A stretch of 7,924 nt of DNA from Candidatus Cloacimonadota bacterium (lineage in GTDB: Bacteria > Cloacimonadota > Cloacimonadia > Cloacimonadales > TCS61), in assembly GCA_030638385.1 (NCBI GenBank), contig DAOWES010000117.1, positions 1 to 7,924 of the forward strand. The letters are read 5' to 3'. The notes under the pieces were generated by a model that saw only the letters and a program-made list of their open reading frames with translations, did not search any database and had not been told where the DNA came from. The position numbers and the translations under genes were made by a program. This document shows positions 1 through 5,043 of the stretch, piece by piece (the first letter of the stretch is position 1; every line of letters starts with the position of its first letter).

Positions 1-65
1 CGTAAGGCCATAACCAGCTCTGATCCAATTTGACCTACGGCTCCAGTTACTAATATTTTTTTCAT
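1..65 (-). CDS. SDR-fold NAD-dependent epimerase/dehydrogenase, probably L-threonine 3-dehydrogenase type (5' end only)
   Basis: Only the first 21 codons and part of codon 22 are in the window; the gene runs off the left edge. The N-terminus reads MKKILVTGAVGQIGSELV, a beta strand followed by the Rossmann glycine motif GxxGQxG that binds NAD. Extended-SDR epimerases usually have GGAGFIG here; GQIGSEL is typical of the SDR-type L-threonine 3-dehydrogenases (L-Thr to 2-amino-3-oxobutyrate) and, with GQLG, of RmlD-type dTDP-rhamnose reductases. The threonine-type call is favoured by the motif and by the threonine attenuators upstream, but so short a fragment cannot separate the two. An AGGAAA ribosome site lies at 71-76, 5 nt before the ATG. 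It follows the 82-aa gene on the same strand with a 63-nt gap. Confidence 0.75.
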   Translation of the reverse strand, partial: MKKILVTGAVGQIGSELVMAL

Positions 66-105
66 TTTAATTTCCTTTTTTTCCTTTTTTTGCTATTTTT
101 TATTT

Positions 106-128
106 GGCAGAGGCTTTGGCCTTTGCCA
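106..128 (-). other. Small intergenic hairpin
   Basis: GGCAAAGGC and GCCTCTGCC (minus-strand reading) form a 9-bp stem with one mismatch and a short CAAA loop, directly after the stop codon of the 82-aa gene. There is no T-run downstream in the direction of transcription, so it is unlikely to be an efficient intrinsic terminator. It may be an mRNA-stabilising or processing element between the two cotranscribed genes. Confidence 0.35.
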
Positions 129-377
129 TTATATTATTTCATCATTATCATCAAAAATGTAATCCTCATTGATTTCAGTCATGACTGACCTGTTAGGATT
201 AACTTCTATATCATACAGATAAGTTGTTACAATAACCACTCCGGCTATATTATATTCTTTTATCATTGACGCATGAATGCCTATAATAGAGCCAAATACA
301 GGTTCTTTCATGGATGCTGATTTTACTTTTACTTTCTGATTTATTTCAAATTCTGGATCAATTATCATTTCACTCAT
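129..377 (-). CDS. Small acidic protein of unknown function (82 aa)
   Basis: I do not recognise a named family. The ATG at 377 is preceded by TGAGGT (385-390) at good spacing, and the frame is open to a TAA at 129-131, which supports a real gene. The protein has no signal peptide or membrane segment and is probably cytosolic. Its middle alternates short strands and turns (FEINQKVKV, GSIIGIHASM, VVIVTTYLYDIEVN), suggestive of a small SH3-like or KOW-like beta barrel, and the C-terminus is strongly acidic (EINEDYIFDDNDE). It is the first gene after the two threonine attenuators and is followed by the dehydrogenase gene, so it is probably under the same control. A nucleic-acid or protein-binding role is a guess from the fold impression only. 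Confidence 0.7.
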   Translation of the reverse strand: MSEMIIDPEFEINQKVKVKSASMKEPVFGSIIGIHASMIKEYNIAGVVIVTTYLYDIEVNPNRSVMTEINEDYIFDDNDEII

Positions 378-495
378 CTTTTTTACCTCATTTATAAATT
401 ATCTCAGATTCTTTTGTTTTTATTTCGTTTGATTAATCGAATCCTTTTCTACGTTTTATTTGCCCTTTTTCCTCTTTTTTGAATTCATGCCAGAC

Positions 496-530
496 GAAAA
501 AAGCCGCGAGTTTCATCAAACCCACGGCTT
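496..530 (-). terminator. Second attenuator terminator (T2), copy A
   Basis: A 13-bp uninterrupted stem (501-513 with 518-530) closes a 4-nt GATG loop. It is followed on the minus strand by a TTTTTT run and then CGTCTGG. Copy A has a T·G wobble where copy B has C-G, so pairing is kept despite the substitution. This is a canonical intrinsic terminator for leftward transcription. Confidence 0.88.
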
Positions 531-539
531 ATAAATTTT

Positions 540-585
540 AAAAATAAAAAAGCCACAGATTCGATTATTATTTCGTCCGTGGCTT
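540..585 (-). terminator. First attenuator terminator (T1), copy A
   Basis: Minus-strand arms AAGCCACGGA (576-585) and TCTGTGGCTT (550-559) form a 10-bp stem with one G·T wobble, followed by TTTTTTATTTTT. The 5' arm and its flank contain CGGACG (574-579), the target of the antiterminator segment in the leader ORF. The stem begins about 20 nt after the leader stop codon. Confidence 0.88.
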
Positions 586-629
586 GAATTTATATTACAA
601 AAATGCTATATTATTCGAACCTCCGGACG
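574..629 (-). promoter_or_regulatory. Antiterminator pairing, copy A
   Basis: CGTCCG at 624-629 (Arg-Pro codons of the leader peptide, minus strand) is exactly complementary to CGGACG at 574-579, which overlaps the 5' arm of terminator T1. After one mismatch the pairing continues for 3 bp (631-633 with 570-572). Formation of this helix excludes T1. By analogy with amino-acid-operon attenuators, a ribosome stalled early in the Thr run leaves CGTCCG free and favours read-through; a ribosome reaching the stop codon would hinder it. The CGTCCG segment ends 15 nt before the stop, near the rear edge of a ribosome at the stop, so masking may be partial. Confidence 0.72.
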
Positions 630-683
630 GAATTTCGTCGTCGTCGTTGTCGTTGTTGTAAATGTGGCATTATAATTAATCAT
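606..683 (-). CDS. Threonine leader peptide, copy A (25 aa)
   Basis: The minus strand reads MINYNATF, then eight consecutive Thr codons (mixed ACA and ACG), then KFRPEVRII and TAG: nine threonines in 25 residues. A GGAGG ribosome site (694-698) sits 10 nt before the ATG. The ORF is followed within about 20 nt by terminator T1. An antiterminator segment lies in its last third. This matches the logic of threonine attenuation leaders such as E. coli thrL, although the sequence itself is not that peptide. Ile codons ATT and ATA-ATA could add isoleucine sensitivity, as in thrL. The peptide probably has no function except as a translated sensor of charged Thr-tRNA. It is too short for routine gene calling. 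Confidence 0.88.
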   Translation of the reverse strand: MINYNATFTTTTTTTTKFRPEVRII

Positions 684-826
684 TTCTAGTTTTCCTCCAT
701 CCTTATTTTTATTTTTACATACTTGTAAGTTACAAATATTTTTAAGCTAATTAAGTTATCTCAGATTCTTTTGTTTTTATTTCGTTTTATTTGCTTTTTT
801 CTTCTTTCTTAAATTCATGCCAGACG

Positions 827-862
827 AAAAAAAAGCCGCGAGTTTCATCAAACCCGCGGCTT
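827..862 (-). terminator. Second attenuator terminator (T2), copy B
   Basis: A 13-bp stem (833-845 with 850-862) with a GATG loop and a single G·T wobble, followed on the minus strand by a run of eight Ts. This is the strongest-looking terminator of the four. Confidence 0.9.
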
Positions 863-871
863 ATAAGTTTT

Positions 872-917
872 AAAAATAAAAAAGCCACGGATTCGATTAT
901 TATTTCGTCCGTGGCTT
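872..917 (-). terminator. First attenuator terminator (T1), copy B
   Basis: Perfect 10-bp stem: minus-strand AAGCCACGGA (908-917) with TCCGTGGCTT (882-891), followed by TTTTTTATTTTT. The 5' arm region holds CGGACG (906-911), which can instead pair with the leader ORF. Confidence 0.9.
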
Positions 918-961
918 GAATTTATATTACAAAAATGCTATATTATTCGAATCTCCGGACG
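906..961 (-). promoter_or_regulatory. Antiterminator pairing, copy B
   Basis: CGTCCG in the leader ORF (956-961) is complementary to CGGACG (906-911) overlapping the 5' arm of T1, exactly as in copy A. Once T1 is opened, its free 3' arm TCCGTGGCTT is complementary over 10 positions (two G·T wobbles) to the 5' arm of T2, AAGCCGCGGG. Antitermination could therefore pass from T1 to T2. Confidence 0.7.
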
Positions 962-1009
962 GAATTTCGTCGTCGTCGTTGTTGTAAATGTGGTATGACA
1001 ATTAATCAT
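938..1009 (-). CDS. Threonine leader peptide, copy B (23 aa)
   Basis: Reads MINCHTTF, six Thr codons (ACA and ACG), then KFRPEIRII and TAG: eight threonines in 23 residues. It has the same start (MIN) and end as copy A, with Val to Ile near the C-terminus and two fewer codons in the Thr run. A GGAGG ribosome site at 1019-1023 lies 9 nt before the ATG. The indel between copies is exactly two codons, so the frame and the position of the stop relative to T1 are preserved. Expected to act as the ribosome-stalling sensor of the first attenuator in the transcript. Confidence 0.88.
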   Translation of the reverse strand: MINCHTTFTTTTTTKFRPEIRII

Positions 1010-1040
1010 TTTTAGTTTCCTCCATCCTTATTTTTATTTC

Positions 1041-1070
1041 ATATAACTGTAATTTACAAAAAAAAAGCAA
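1041..1070 (-). promoter_or_regulatory. Candidate promoter for the attenuator-controlled unit
   Basis: On the minus strand, TTGCTT (1065-1070) and TTATAT (1041-1046) are separated by 18 nt. This would start transcription near 1034, about 25 nt before the copy B leader ATG. The equivalent place in copy A (AGTATGT near 718-724) is a poorer match, so copy A is more likely read through from copy B. Motif match only; the sigma factor consensus of this organism is unknown. Confidence 0.4.
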
Positions 1071-1428
1071 GGTTATTGTGTCAAGATAAAAATTAATACT
1101 TCTGCCGAAAGGTTACAGATATGATTATACCGGAAGCGTGTTTTAAGATCTTTCGGTGAAATAAGTTTATTATATTTGCATGCCATGTAATAGGTGAAAT
1201 AAGAGAAATGTAATCTAAAAGTTAGTCGGTGATTTTAAACGGAAAAATGAGAGATTTTAATGAAACATCCACTAACACATGCCTCTGCGGTAAAAAGTTT
1301 CATTGTTCGTCTCGGTCTGAATCGGAACGATTCAAACCTTAGGCACGTGTTTTTGGGGCGAATTCTTCCGAATCCGCAGCACGCTGGACCATTATGTCCT
1401 TTATGATTCGGTTAAATAAAAATTTAAT
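1071..1428. other. Gene-free intergenic stretch with inverted repeats
   Basis: No convincing ORF, RNA gene or insertion sequence is seen. It contains an inverted repeat CCGAAAG/CTTTCGG (1105-1111 and 1150-1156), AATGAAAC/GTTTCATT (1259-1266 and 1297-1304), AACACATGCCT/AGGCACGTGTT with one mismatch (1274-1284 and 1341-1351), a tight hairpin TGAATCG-GAA-CGATTCA (1318-1334), and CCGAATC/GATTCGG (1368-1374 and 1405-1411). The clustering suggests a structured or degenerate repeat element between the two divergent transcription units. Confidence 0.55.
1295..1357 (-). repeat. Possible dispersed intergenic repeat, copy 1 (diverged)
   Basis: Read on the minus strand, this stretch aligns by eye with 4465-4523 on the plus strand. 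Shared blocks in the same order are CCA..AA.CAC, a TTnnAAnTCG arm, GATTC, ACCG, GACGA and TGAAACTT. Both copies are built around a stem-loop. The match is imperfect, so relationship is likely but not proven. Confidence 0.4.
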
Positions 1429-1459
1429 TTGACAGCTCTATCAATATATAATCTATAGT
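1429..1459 (+). promoter_or_regulatory. Candidate promoter of the tetR-exporter operon
   Basis: A perfect TTGACA at 1429-1434 is followed by TATAGT at 1454-1459 with a 19-nt spacer, slightly long. Transcription would start near 1466. The -10 and start region overlap the candidate TetR operator at 1456-1474, which fits autorepression. Confidence 0.5.
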
Positions 1460-1474
1460 TAGTGATTTTTTAAC
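1456..1474 (+). promoter_or_regulatory. Candidate TetR operator 1
   Basis: TAGTTAGTGA followed by TTTTTTAAC, with GTTA and TAAC as short inverted ends (9-nt spacing). The same pattern recurs just upstream of the exporter gene (2090-2110). It overlaps the predicted promoter and lies about 20-35 nt upstream of the tetR start. Confidence 0.45.
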
Positions 1475-1492
1475 GTAAAGGAGGTATTGATA

Positions 1493-2071
1493 GTGTTTAG
1501 TGAAAGACAAGAGCAGATTGTAAAAACAGCAATTAAATTAATTGCAGATAAAGGAATTCAAAATCTTACAACCAAGAATCTTTCAAAAAAGATTGGAATC
1601 TCTGAACCTGCATTATATCGACATTTTGATAATAAATTGGAAATATTGAAAGGAGTGCTTCGCTATTTCCAAGTAATTATGAAACCTGCGTTTGACAAAA
1701 TGGAAGAAGCGGATCAACCAATTCAGAAAATTGAAGAATTCTTTTTGGCTCATCTCCAAATATTCAACAATAATAGTAATTTTGCTAAAGTGATCTTCTC
1801 TGAAGCAAATTTTCAAAGCGAAGATATTCTAATAAATTCAATGAATACTATGATGAATAAATCACGTCAGAAATTGCAAGAAACAATAATTAAAGGCCAA
1901 GAGAATAAAGAGATAGGTGCTGAAGTAAATTCGCTAAATATTGCCAGAATGATTATCGGCTCAATGCGATTCCTCATAACACAATGGACGATGTCAGGAA
2001 TGATTTTTGATCTTGAAACGGAAGGTAAACTACTTTGTGATGATATTAAAAAATTAATTGTTGCGAAGTAA
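1493..2071 (+). CDS. TetR/AcrR-family transcriptional repressor
   Basis: A one-component repressor that binds DNA as a dimer and is released by a small ligand. Residues about 7-55 form the TetR_N helix-turn-helix: ...AIKLIADKG, then LTTKNLSKKIGISEPALYRHF, the classic recognition-helix ending YRHF, followed by NKLEIL. The remaining 135 residues form the all-helical ligand/dimerisation domain, too variable to name a ligand. I place the start at the GTG at 1493 (192 aa): AAAGGAGG at 1477-1484 is 8 nt away. The TTG at 1487, two codons earlier, is only 2 nt from the same site and is unlikely. It is the first gene of the operon, 55 nt upstream of the exporter, so it most likely controls that operon and itself. 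Confidence 0.92.
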   Translation: MFSERQEQIVKTAIKLIADKGIQNLTTKNLSKKIGISEPALYRHFDNKLEILKGVLRYFQVIMKPAFDKMEEADQPIQKIEEFFLAHLQIFNNNSNFAKVIFSEANFQSEDILINSMNTMMNKSRQKLQETIIKGQENKEIGAEVNSLNIARMIIGSMRFLITQWTMSGMIFDLETEGKLLCDDIKKLIVAK

Positions 2072-2089
2072 TTTTTTTATTTAAACTAG

Positions 2090-2110
2090 TAGTTAGTGAG
2101 TATTAACTAA
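2090..2110 (+). promoter_or_regulatory. Candidate TetR operator 2
   Basis: TAGTTAGTGA, then TTAAC, repeating the motif at 1456-1474, here as a better palindrome (TTAGT ... ACTAA over 2094-2110; GTTA ... TAAC over 2092-2107). It sits in the 55-nt gap between tetR and the exporter gene. A third, looser version (GTTAGTCGGTGATTTTAAAC) lies at 1221-1240. I see no clear promoter in this gap. Confidence 0.45.
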
Positions 2111-2126
2111 TGGAAAAGGAGATAGT

Positions 2127-4415
2127 GTGGAAAAATTATTAAATAAATTACTGAGATTTCCCAAAATAATGATGTTGGTTTTGTTGGTCATCTCGGTCGC
2201 ATTTTTTATGGTAATGAAACAAAACAGTAGAATGGAAACCGACCTTGATGAATATATGCCACAAGATCATTCGGCTTTCGTTTATAGTGATAAGATGGAA
2301 GAAGTCTTTGACATCAAAGCTGGAATCATCATCGCTATCGAAAATGAGGACAATATTTATCACACAGAAACGTTACAAAAGATTAAAGATCTGACCAAAG
2401 CATTGGGTAAAATGGAAGAGATTGATAAATCTGCTGTAACTTCTTTATATACAGCAGATAATATTATCGGAACAGAAGATGGAATGGATATAAAAGCATT
2501 CTATAAAAGCGTACCGAAAACAGCTGAGAATTTATCAGAATTACAGAACAAGGTTCGTTCCAACGAGATGGTTTTTGGAAGATTAGTTTCTGAAGATGAA
2601 ACTGTTTCTATAATTATAGCAGAAATTGAAGACGATGTTTTCACGCAAGAATTTTATAATGAAATCTTAACTTTAGTAAAATCTTTTGAAGGTAAGGAAA
2701 AACTGTATGTAGCCGGAAGTCCGATCGTGGAAGGTACAATGGCCTTATTGGGTCCTAAAGATATGAAAAAAATGGTTCCGATAGTGCTTTTGGTAATTTT
2801 GATTGTTTTACTGTTTGTGATGAAAAGTATCAAAAATACATTTTTCACTCTTCTCGTTGTAGTATTCAGTGTAGTTTGGGCATTTGGTTTGATGGCTGCT
2901 TTCAAGATTCCCATTTATGCCGTTTCTACAATGATTCCGGTAATGCTGATTGCTATCGGAGTTGCTGACGGAATTCATCTATACAGCCACCTTGATCTTT
3001 TCTTGCAAAAGAATCCAAACGCAACAAAAAAAGAAGCAGTAAATGATATGATAAAAGGAATGTGGAAGCCTGTTGTAATGACATCAGTAACAACATCGGT
3101 CGGATTCTTTTCACTGCTCACTTCAGAAGTTTATCCCATAAAATATTTTGGTTTATTCACCGCATTCGGTGTATCAGCTGCAATGCTTTTTTCATTACTT
3201 CTTATTCCGGCTGCAATTTTGGTTTTCGGTTTTACAAAACGCAAACCTGTCAGTGATAAAAATATTAAAAATAAAATTCCTTTTGCCTATAAATTTGCTA
3301 ATGGTGTGATAAAATACAAAACGATTACTCTCTTTCTAACGATTGCTCTAGTTTCAGTTTCATTATTTGGGATTACTAAAGTTTGGATTAATTCCAGTTT
3401 TTTGGATAAATTTGAAAAGAACAGTGATATTGTTCTTACCGATAGATTTATTAATGATCATTTTGGCGGAACAAGTATGCTCAATGTAATTTTGGAAGCT
3501 GACGAAAAAGGCAAAATGAAATCTCCCGAAGTTTTAAGTTTAATGTCTGAAATGCAGCAAACAATTGATTCTAAATTGGTTGTGGTGGGAAATACGTTTT
3601 CATTGTCAGATTATCTGAAACGAATGAATAAAGTGATGCACGAAGATAAAGAAGAATTTGATATAATTCCTGATACTCAAGAATTGATTGCACAATATTT
3701 GTTGCTTTATGAAATGTCCGGAGATCCTGATAATCTTTGGAAAGTTGTGGATTACAATTATAAAATTGCAAATATAACAATTCAGTTGAAAAGTGATAAT
3801 TCCAAAGCTATCAACAGTGCTATTGCAGAAGTAGAGAATTTTAGAGATGATTTCCAAAAACTTGGTGTGAAGATCAATTTTGCGGGTTCCGGCTACAAAG
3901 CTCTTGTATTTACCGATCTCATTTTGGAAGGACAGATTAAGAGTTTGGTGATGTCATTATTTATCATTATTATTCTACTTTCATTTATGTTTAAAAATTT
4001 CCGGGCAGGATTGATCGGCTCGGTTCCCATCGTTACCACAGCAGTTATCGGGTTTGGCGTGATGGGACTTTTGAATATTCCACTCAGCACAACCACAGCT
4101 CTTATATCCAGTATTGCTATCGGAATTGGGATTGATTATGCAGTTCATTTTATTGAGCGTTACAAAATTTATGCGAAAACAACAGGAGATAAACAGAAGA
4201 CGATGGAAGGAACAATGCATCATTCTGGTCGTGCTATTATCTTTAACGCAATAGTTGTGATAGCCGGATTTATGGTTCTATTATTTTCTGTATTCCCTCC
4301 AAATAGAAGCCTGGGAGCTTTGGTTTCATTGAATATGTTCACTAGTTTTCTGGGAACTGTAACCATTATGTATTTGTTACTTTATAAAACTAATCTGTTT
4401 TTTGGGAAAAAGTGA
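2127..4415 (+). CDS. RND-superfamily (MMPL/HAE3-like) exporter
   Basis: An inner-membrane secondary transporter of 762 aa, normally driven by the proton gradient. Layout: TM1 about 12-30, a periplasmic domain about 31-215, TM2-TM6 about 216-370, a short cytoplasmic linker, TM7 about 395-415, a second periplasmic domain about 416-625, then TM8-TM12. This is the duplicated 6+6 RND plan. The fourth helix of each half carries a buried acidic residue in an equivalent motif: GVADGIHLYSHL (Asp281) and GIGIDYAVHFIERY (Asp670), as expected for proton relay in the MMPL group. The size suits the COG1033-type predicted RND exporters rather than AcrB (about 1050). Start is GTG with GGAG at 2118-2121. With the downstream LolA-like and DUF1302-like proteins it probably handles a lipid or hydrophobic compound; the substrate is not evident. 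Confidence 0.92.
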   Translation: MEKLLNKLLRFPKIMMLVLLVISVAFFMVMKQNSRMETDLDEYMPQDHSAFVYSDKMEEVFDIKAGIIIAIENEDNIYHTETLQKIKDLTKALGKMEEIDKSAVTSLYTADNIIGTEDGMDIKAFYKSVPKTAENLSELQNKVRSNEMVFGRLVSEDETVSIIIAEIEDDVFTQEFYNEILTLVKSFEGKEKLYVAGSPIVEGTMALLGPKDMKKMVPIVLLVILIVLLFVMKSIKNTFFTLLVVVFSVVWAFGLMAAFKIPIYAVSTMIPVMLIAIGVADGIHLYSHLDLFLQKNPNATKKEAVNDMIKGMWKPVVMTSVTTSVGFFSLLTSEVYPIKYFGLFTAFGVSAAMLFSLLLIPAAILVFGFTKRKPVSDKNIKNKIPFAYKFANGVIKYKTITLFLTIALVSVSLFGITKVWINSSFLDKFEKNSDIVLTDRFINDHFGGTSMLNVILEADEKGKMKSPEVLSLMSEMQQTIDSKLVVVGNTFSLSDYLKRMNKVMHEDKEEFDIIPDTQELIAQYLLLYEMSGDPDNLWKVVDYNYKIANITIQLKSDNSKAINSAIAEVENFRDDFQKLGVKINFAGSGYKALVFTDLILEGQIKSLVMSLFIIIILLSFMFKNFRAGLIGSVPIVTTAVIGFGVMGLLNIPLSTTTALISSIAIGIGIDYAVHFIERYKIYAKTTGDKQKTMEGTMHHSGRAIIFNAIVVIAGFMVLLFSVFPPNRSLGALVSLNMFTSFLGTVTIMYLLLYKTNLFFGKK

Positions 4416-4448
4416 AAAACAAATTTGGTGAATTCAAATCACAATGCG

Positions 4449-4538
4449 GTGAAATCTCTGTAAACCACCAAGCACCTTCCGCTTCAACTCGACGGATTCG
4501 GCTAACCGGACGAGTTGAAACTTAGATGATAGTTTCAC
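4449..4538 (+). repeat. Nested inverted-repeat element inside the operon
   Basis: An outer pair GTGAAA (4449-4454) / TTTCAC (4533-4538) encloses a strong inner stem TTCAACTCG (4483-4491) / CGAGTTGAA (4511-4519) of 9 bp with a 19-nt loop. There is no T-run after the stem, so it does not look like a terminator. It occupies most of the 151-nt gap between the exporter and the first half permease, the largest gap in the operon. The part 4465-4523 resembles the minus strand of 1295-1357, suggesting a dispersed repeat. It may tune expression of the downstream genes relative to the exporter. Confidence 0.6.
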
Positions 4539-4566
4539 AGAAAAATAAATTGATAAAAGGATAATT

Positions 4567-5043
4567 ATGAAAAATATAATATTCATAAACAGTTTGGTTT
4601 TCATCTTATTGATAATCTCGTTTATCAAAGATAAAGAAAAAACTAAAAAATCAATAATGATTGCTGTTAAATCTCTCGGTAAAATTGCTCCGGCTATTCT
4701 ATCTGTAATTATGTTGATTGGAATTATGTATGTTCTCTTCGCAGATAAAATAGCTCTTTTCTTTGGGCACGAAAATGGAGTTTGGGGATTTGTTTCAATT
4801 TCTCTTATAGGAAGCATTCTTCACATGCCGGCTTTGTTAGCGTTTCCGCTGGCTGGTTCATTTTTGAAAGAAGGTGCATCAATAAGTTCTGTGGCGGCTT
4901 TTATCACCACACTCACGATGATTGGTGTGGTAACATTGCCTTTGGAAATCAAAACTCTTGGTAAAAAATTTGCTATTTACAGAAACGTTTTCAGCTTTGC
5001 AATTGCTTTGATAATTGCCCTATTAATGGGAGTTTTATTATGA
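4567..5043 (+). CDS. Half-size ArsP_1/COG0701-type permease, subunit 1
   Basis: A 158-aa very hydrophobic inner-membrane protein with about five membrane segments (near 3-20, 36-58, 74-97, 106-126 and 136-157). Residues 67-105 align without gaps to residues 80-118 of the next gene: both have G-x14-G, a proline-containing turn (GSILHMP versus GALPTGP), AFP, and [KR]xGAS; each then has a P-x-E motif (LPLE, IPQE). This is the signature region of the YraQ/ArsP-like permeases, which in single-chain form are about 300 aa or more with two such halves. The start ATG follows AAAAGGA at 4556-4562. The stop overlaps the next start (ATGA), implying coupled translation and probably a heterodimer. The transported substrate is unknown. 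Confidence 0.72.
   Translation: MKNIIFINSLVFILLIISFIKDKEKTKKSIMIAVKSLGKIAPAILSVIMLIGIMYVLFADKIALFFGHENGVWGFVSISLIGSILHMPALLAFPLAGSFLKEGASISSVAAFITTLTMIGVVTLPLEIKTLGKKFAIYRNVFSFAIALIIALLMGVLL

Larger units (their letters stand above)
399..746 (-). repeat. Tandem leader repeat, copy A (proximal to genes)
   Basis: First of two direct repeats (partner 756-1070). Both begin with TTATCTCAGATTCTTTTG and end in a similar AT-rich segment near the leader ribosome site. The core from CATGCCAGACG through the ribosome site is nearly identical between copies apart from a few substitutions, a 2-nt A-tract indel and a 6-nt in-frame indel in the threonine codons. Copy A also carries about 26 extra nt around 431-457. 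Each copy is a complete attenuator: ribosome site, leader peptide, antiterminator segment and two terminators. Confidence 0.92.
756..1070 (-). repeat. Tandem leader repeat, copy B (promoter-proximal)
   Basis: Second direct repeat unit, transcribed first. It has the same order of elements as copy A and lacks the extra 26 nt near the downstream edge. The leader ATGs of the two copies are 326 nt apart. The most variable places between copies are leader codons 4-6 and the number of Thr codons; the stems and the antiterminator segment are kept. Confidence 0.92.

Noticed and set aside
106..128. Hairpin after the 82-aa gene as an intrinsic terminator.
   Set aside because: No T-run follows on the minus strand; it is listed only as a hairpin.
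496..917. The four hairpins as plus-strand terminators for a rightward gene.
   Set aside because: The long T-runs follow the stems only on the minus strand; on the plus strand the stems are preceded by A-runs and followed by mixed sequence.
606..1009. The ACG/ACA (CGT/TGT) triplet runs as a simple microsatellite.
   Set aside because: Both runs lie in frame in ORFs with a start, a strong ribosome site and a shared C-terminal sequence, and each is followed by terminators; a leader peptide explains all of this.
399..1070. The repeats as a CRISPR array or insertion-sequence ends.
   Set aside because: There are only two units of over 300 bp, not short repeats with unique spacers, and no transposase or terminal inverted repeats.
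1079..1084. TTGACA on the minus strand as -35 of the leader promoter.
   Set aside because: The nearest acceptable -10 is 22 nt away (TAAATT); TTGCTT with TTATAT at 18 nt fits better, though TTGACA may be an alternative.
1300..1345. tRNA-like T-arm (GGTTTGAATCGTTCC on the minus strand).
   Set aside because: The rest of a cloverleaf, acceptor stem and anticodon arm cannot be found; the hairpin is part of a palindromic repeat.
2654..4223. Several minus-strand open frames of 67-86 codons within the exporter gene.
   Set aside because: They are antisense shadows of a clear 762-aa coding sequence and have no recognisable composition or ribosome sites.
4434..4817. A 127-codon minus-strand ORF overlapping the first half permease.
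   Set aside because: It is mostly antisense to the permease gene, lacks a ribosome site, and part of it crosses the palindromic intergenic element.
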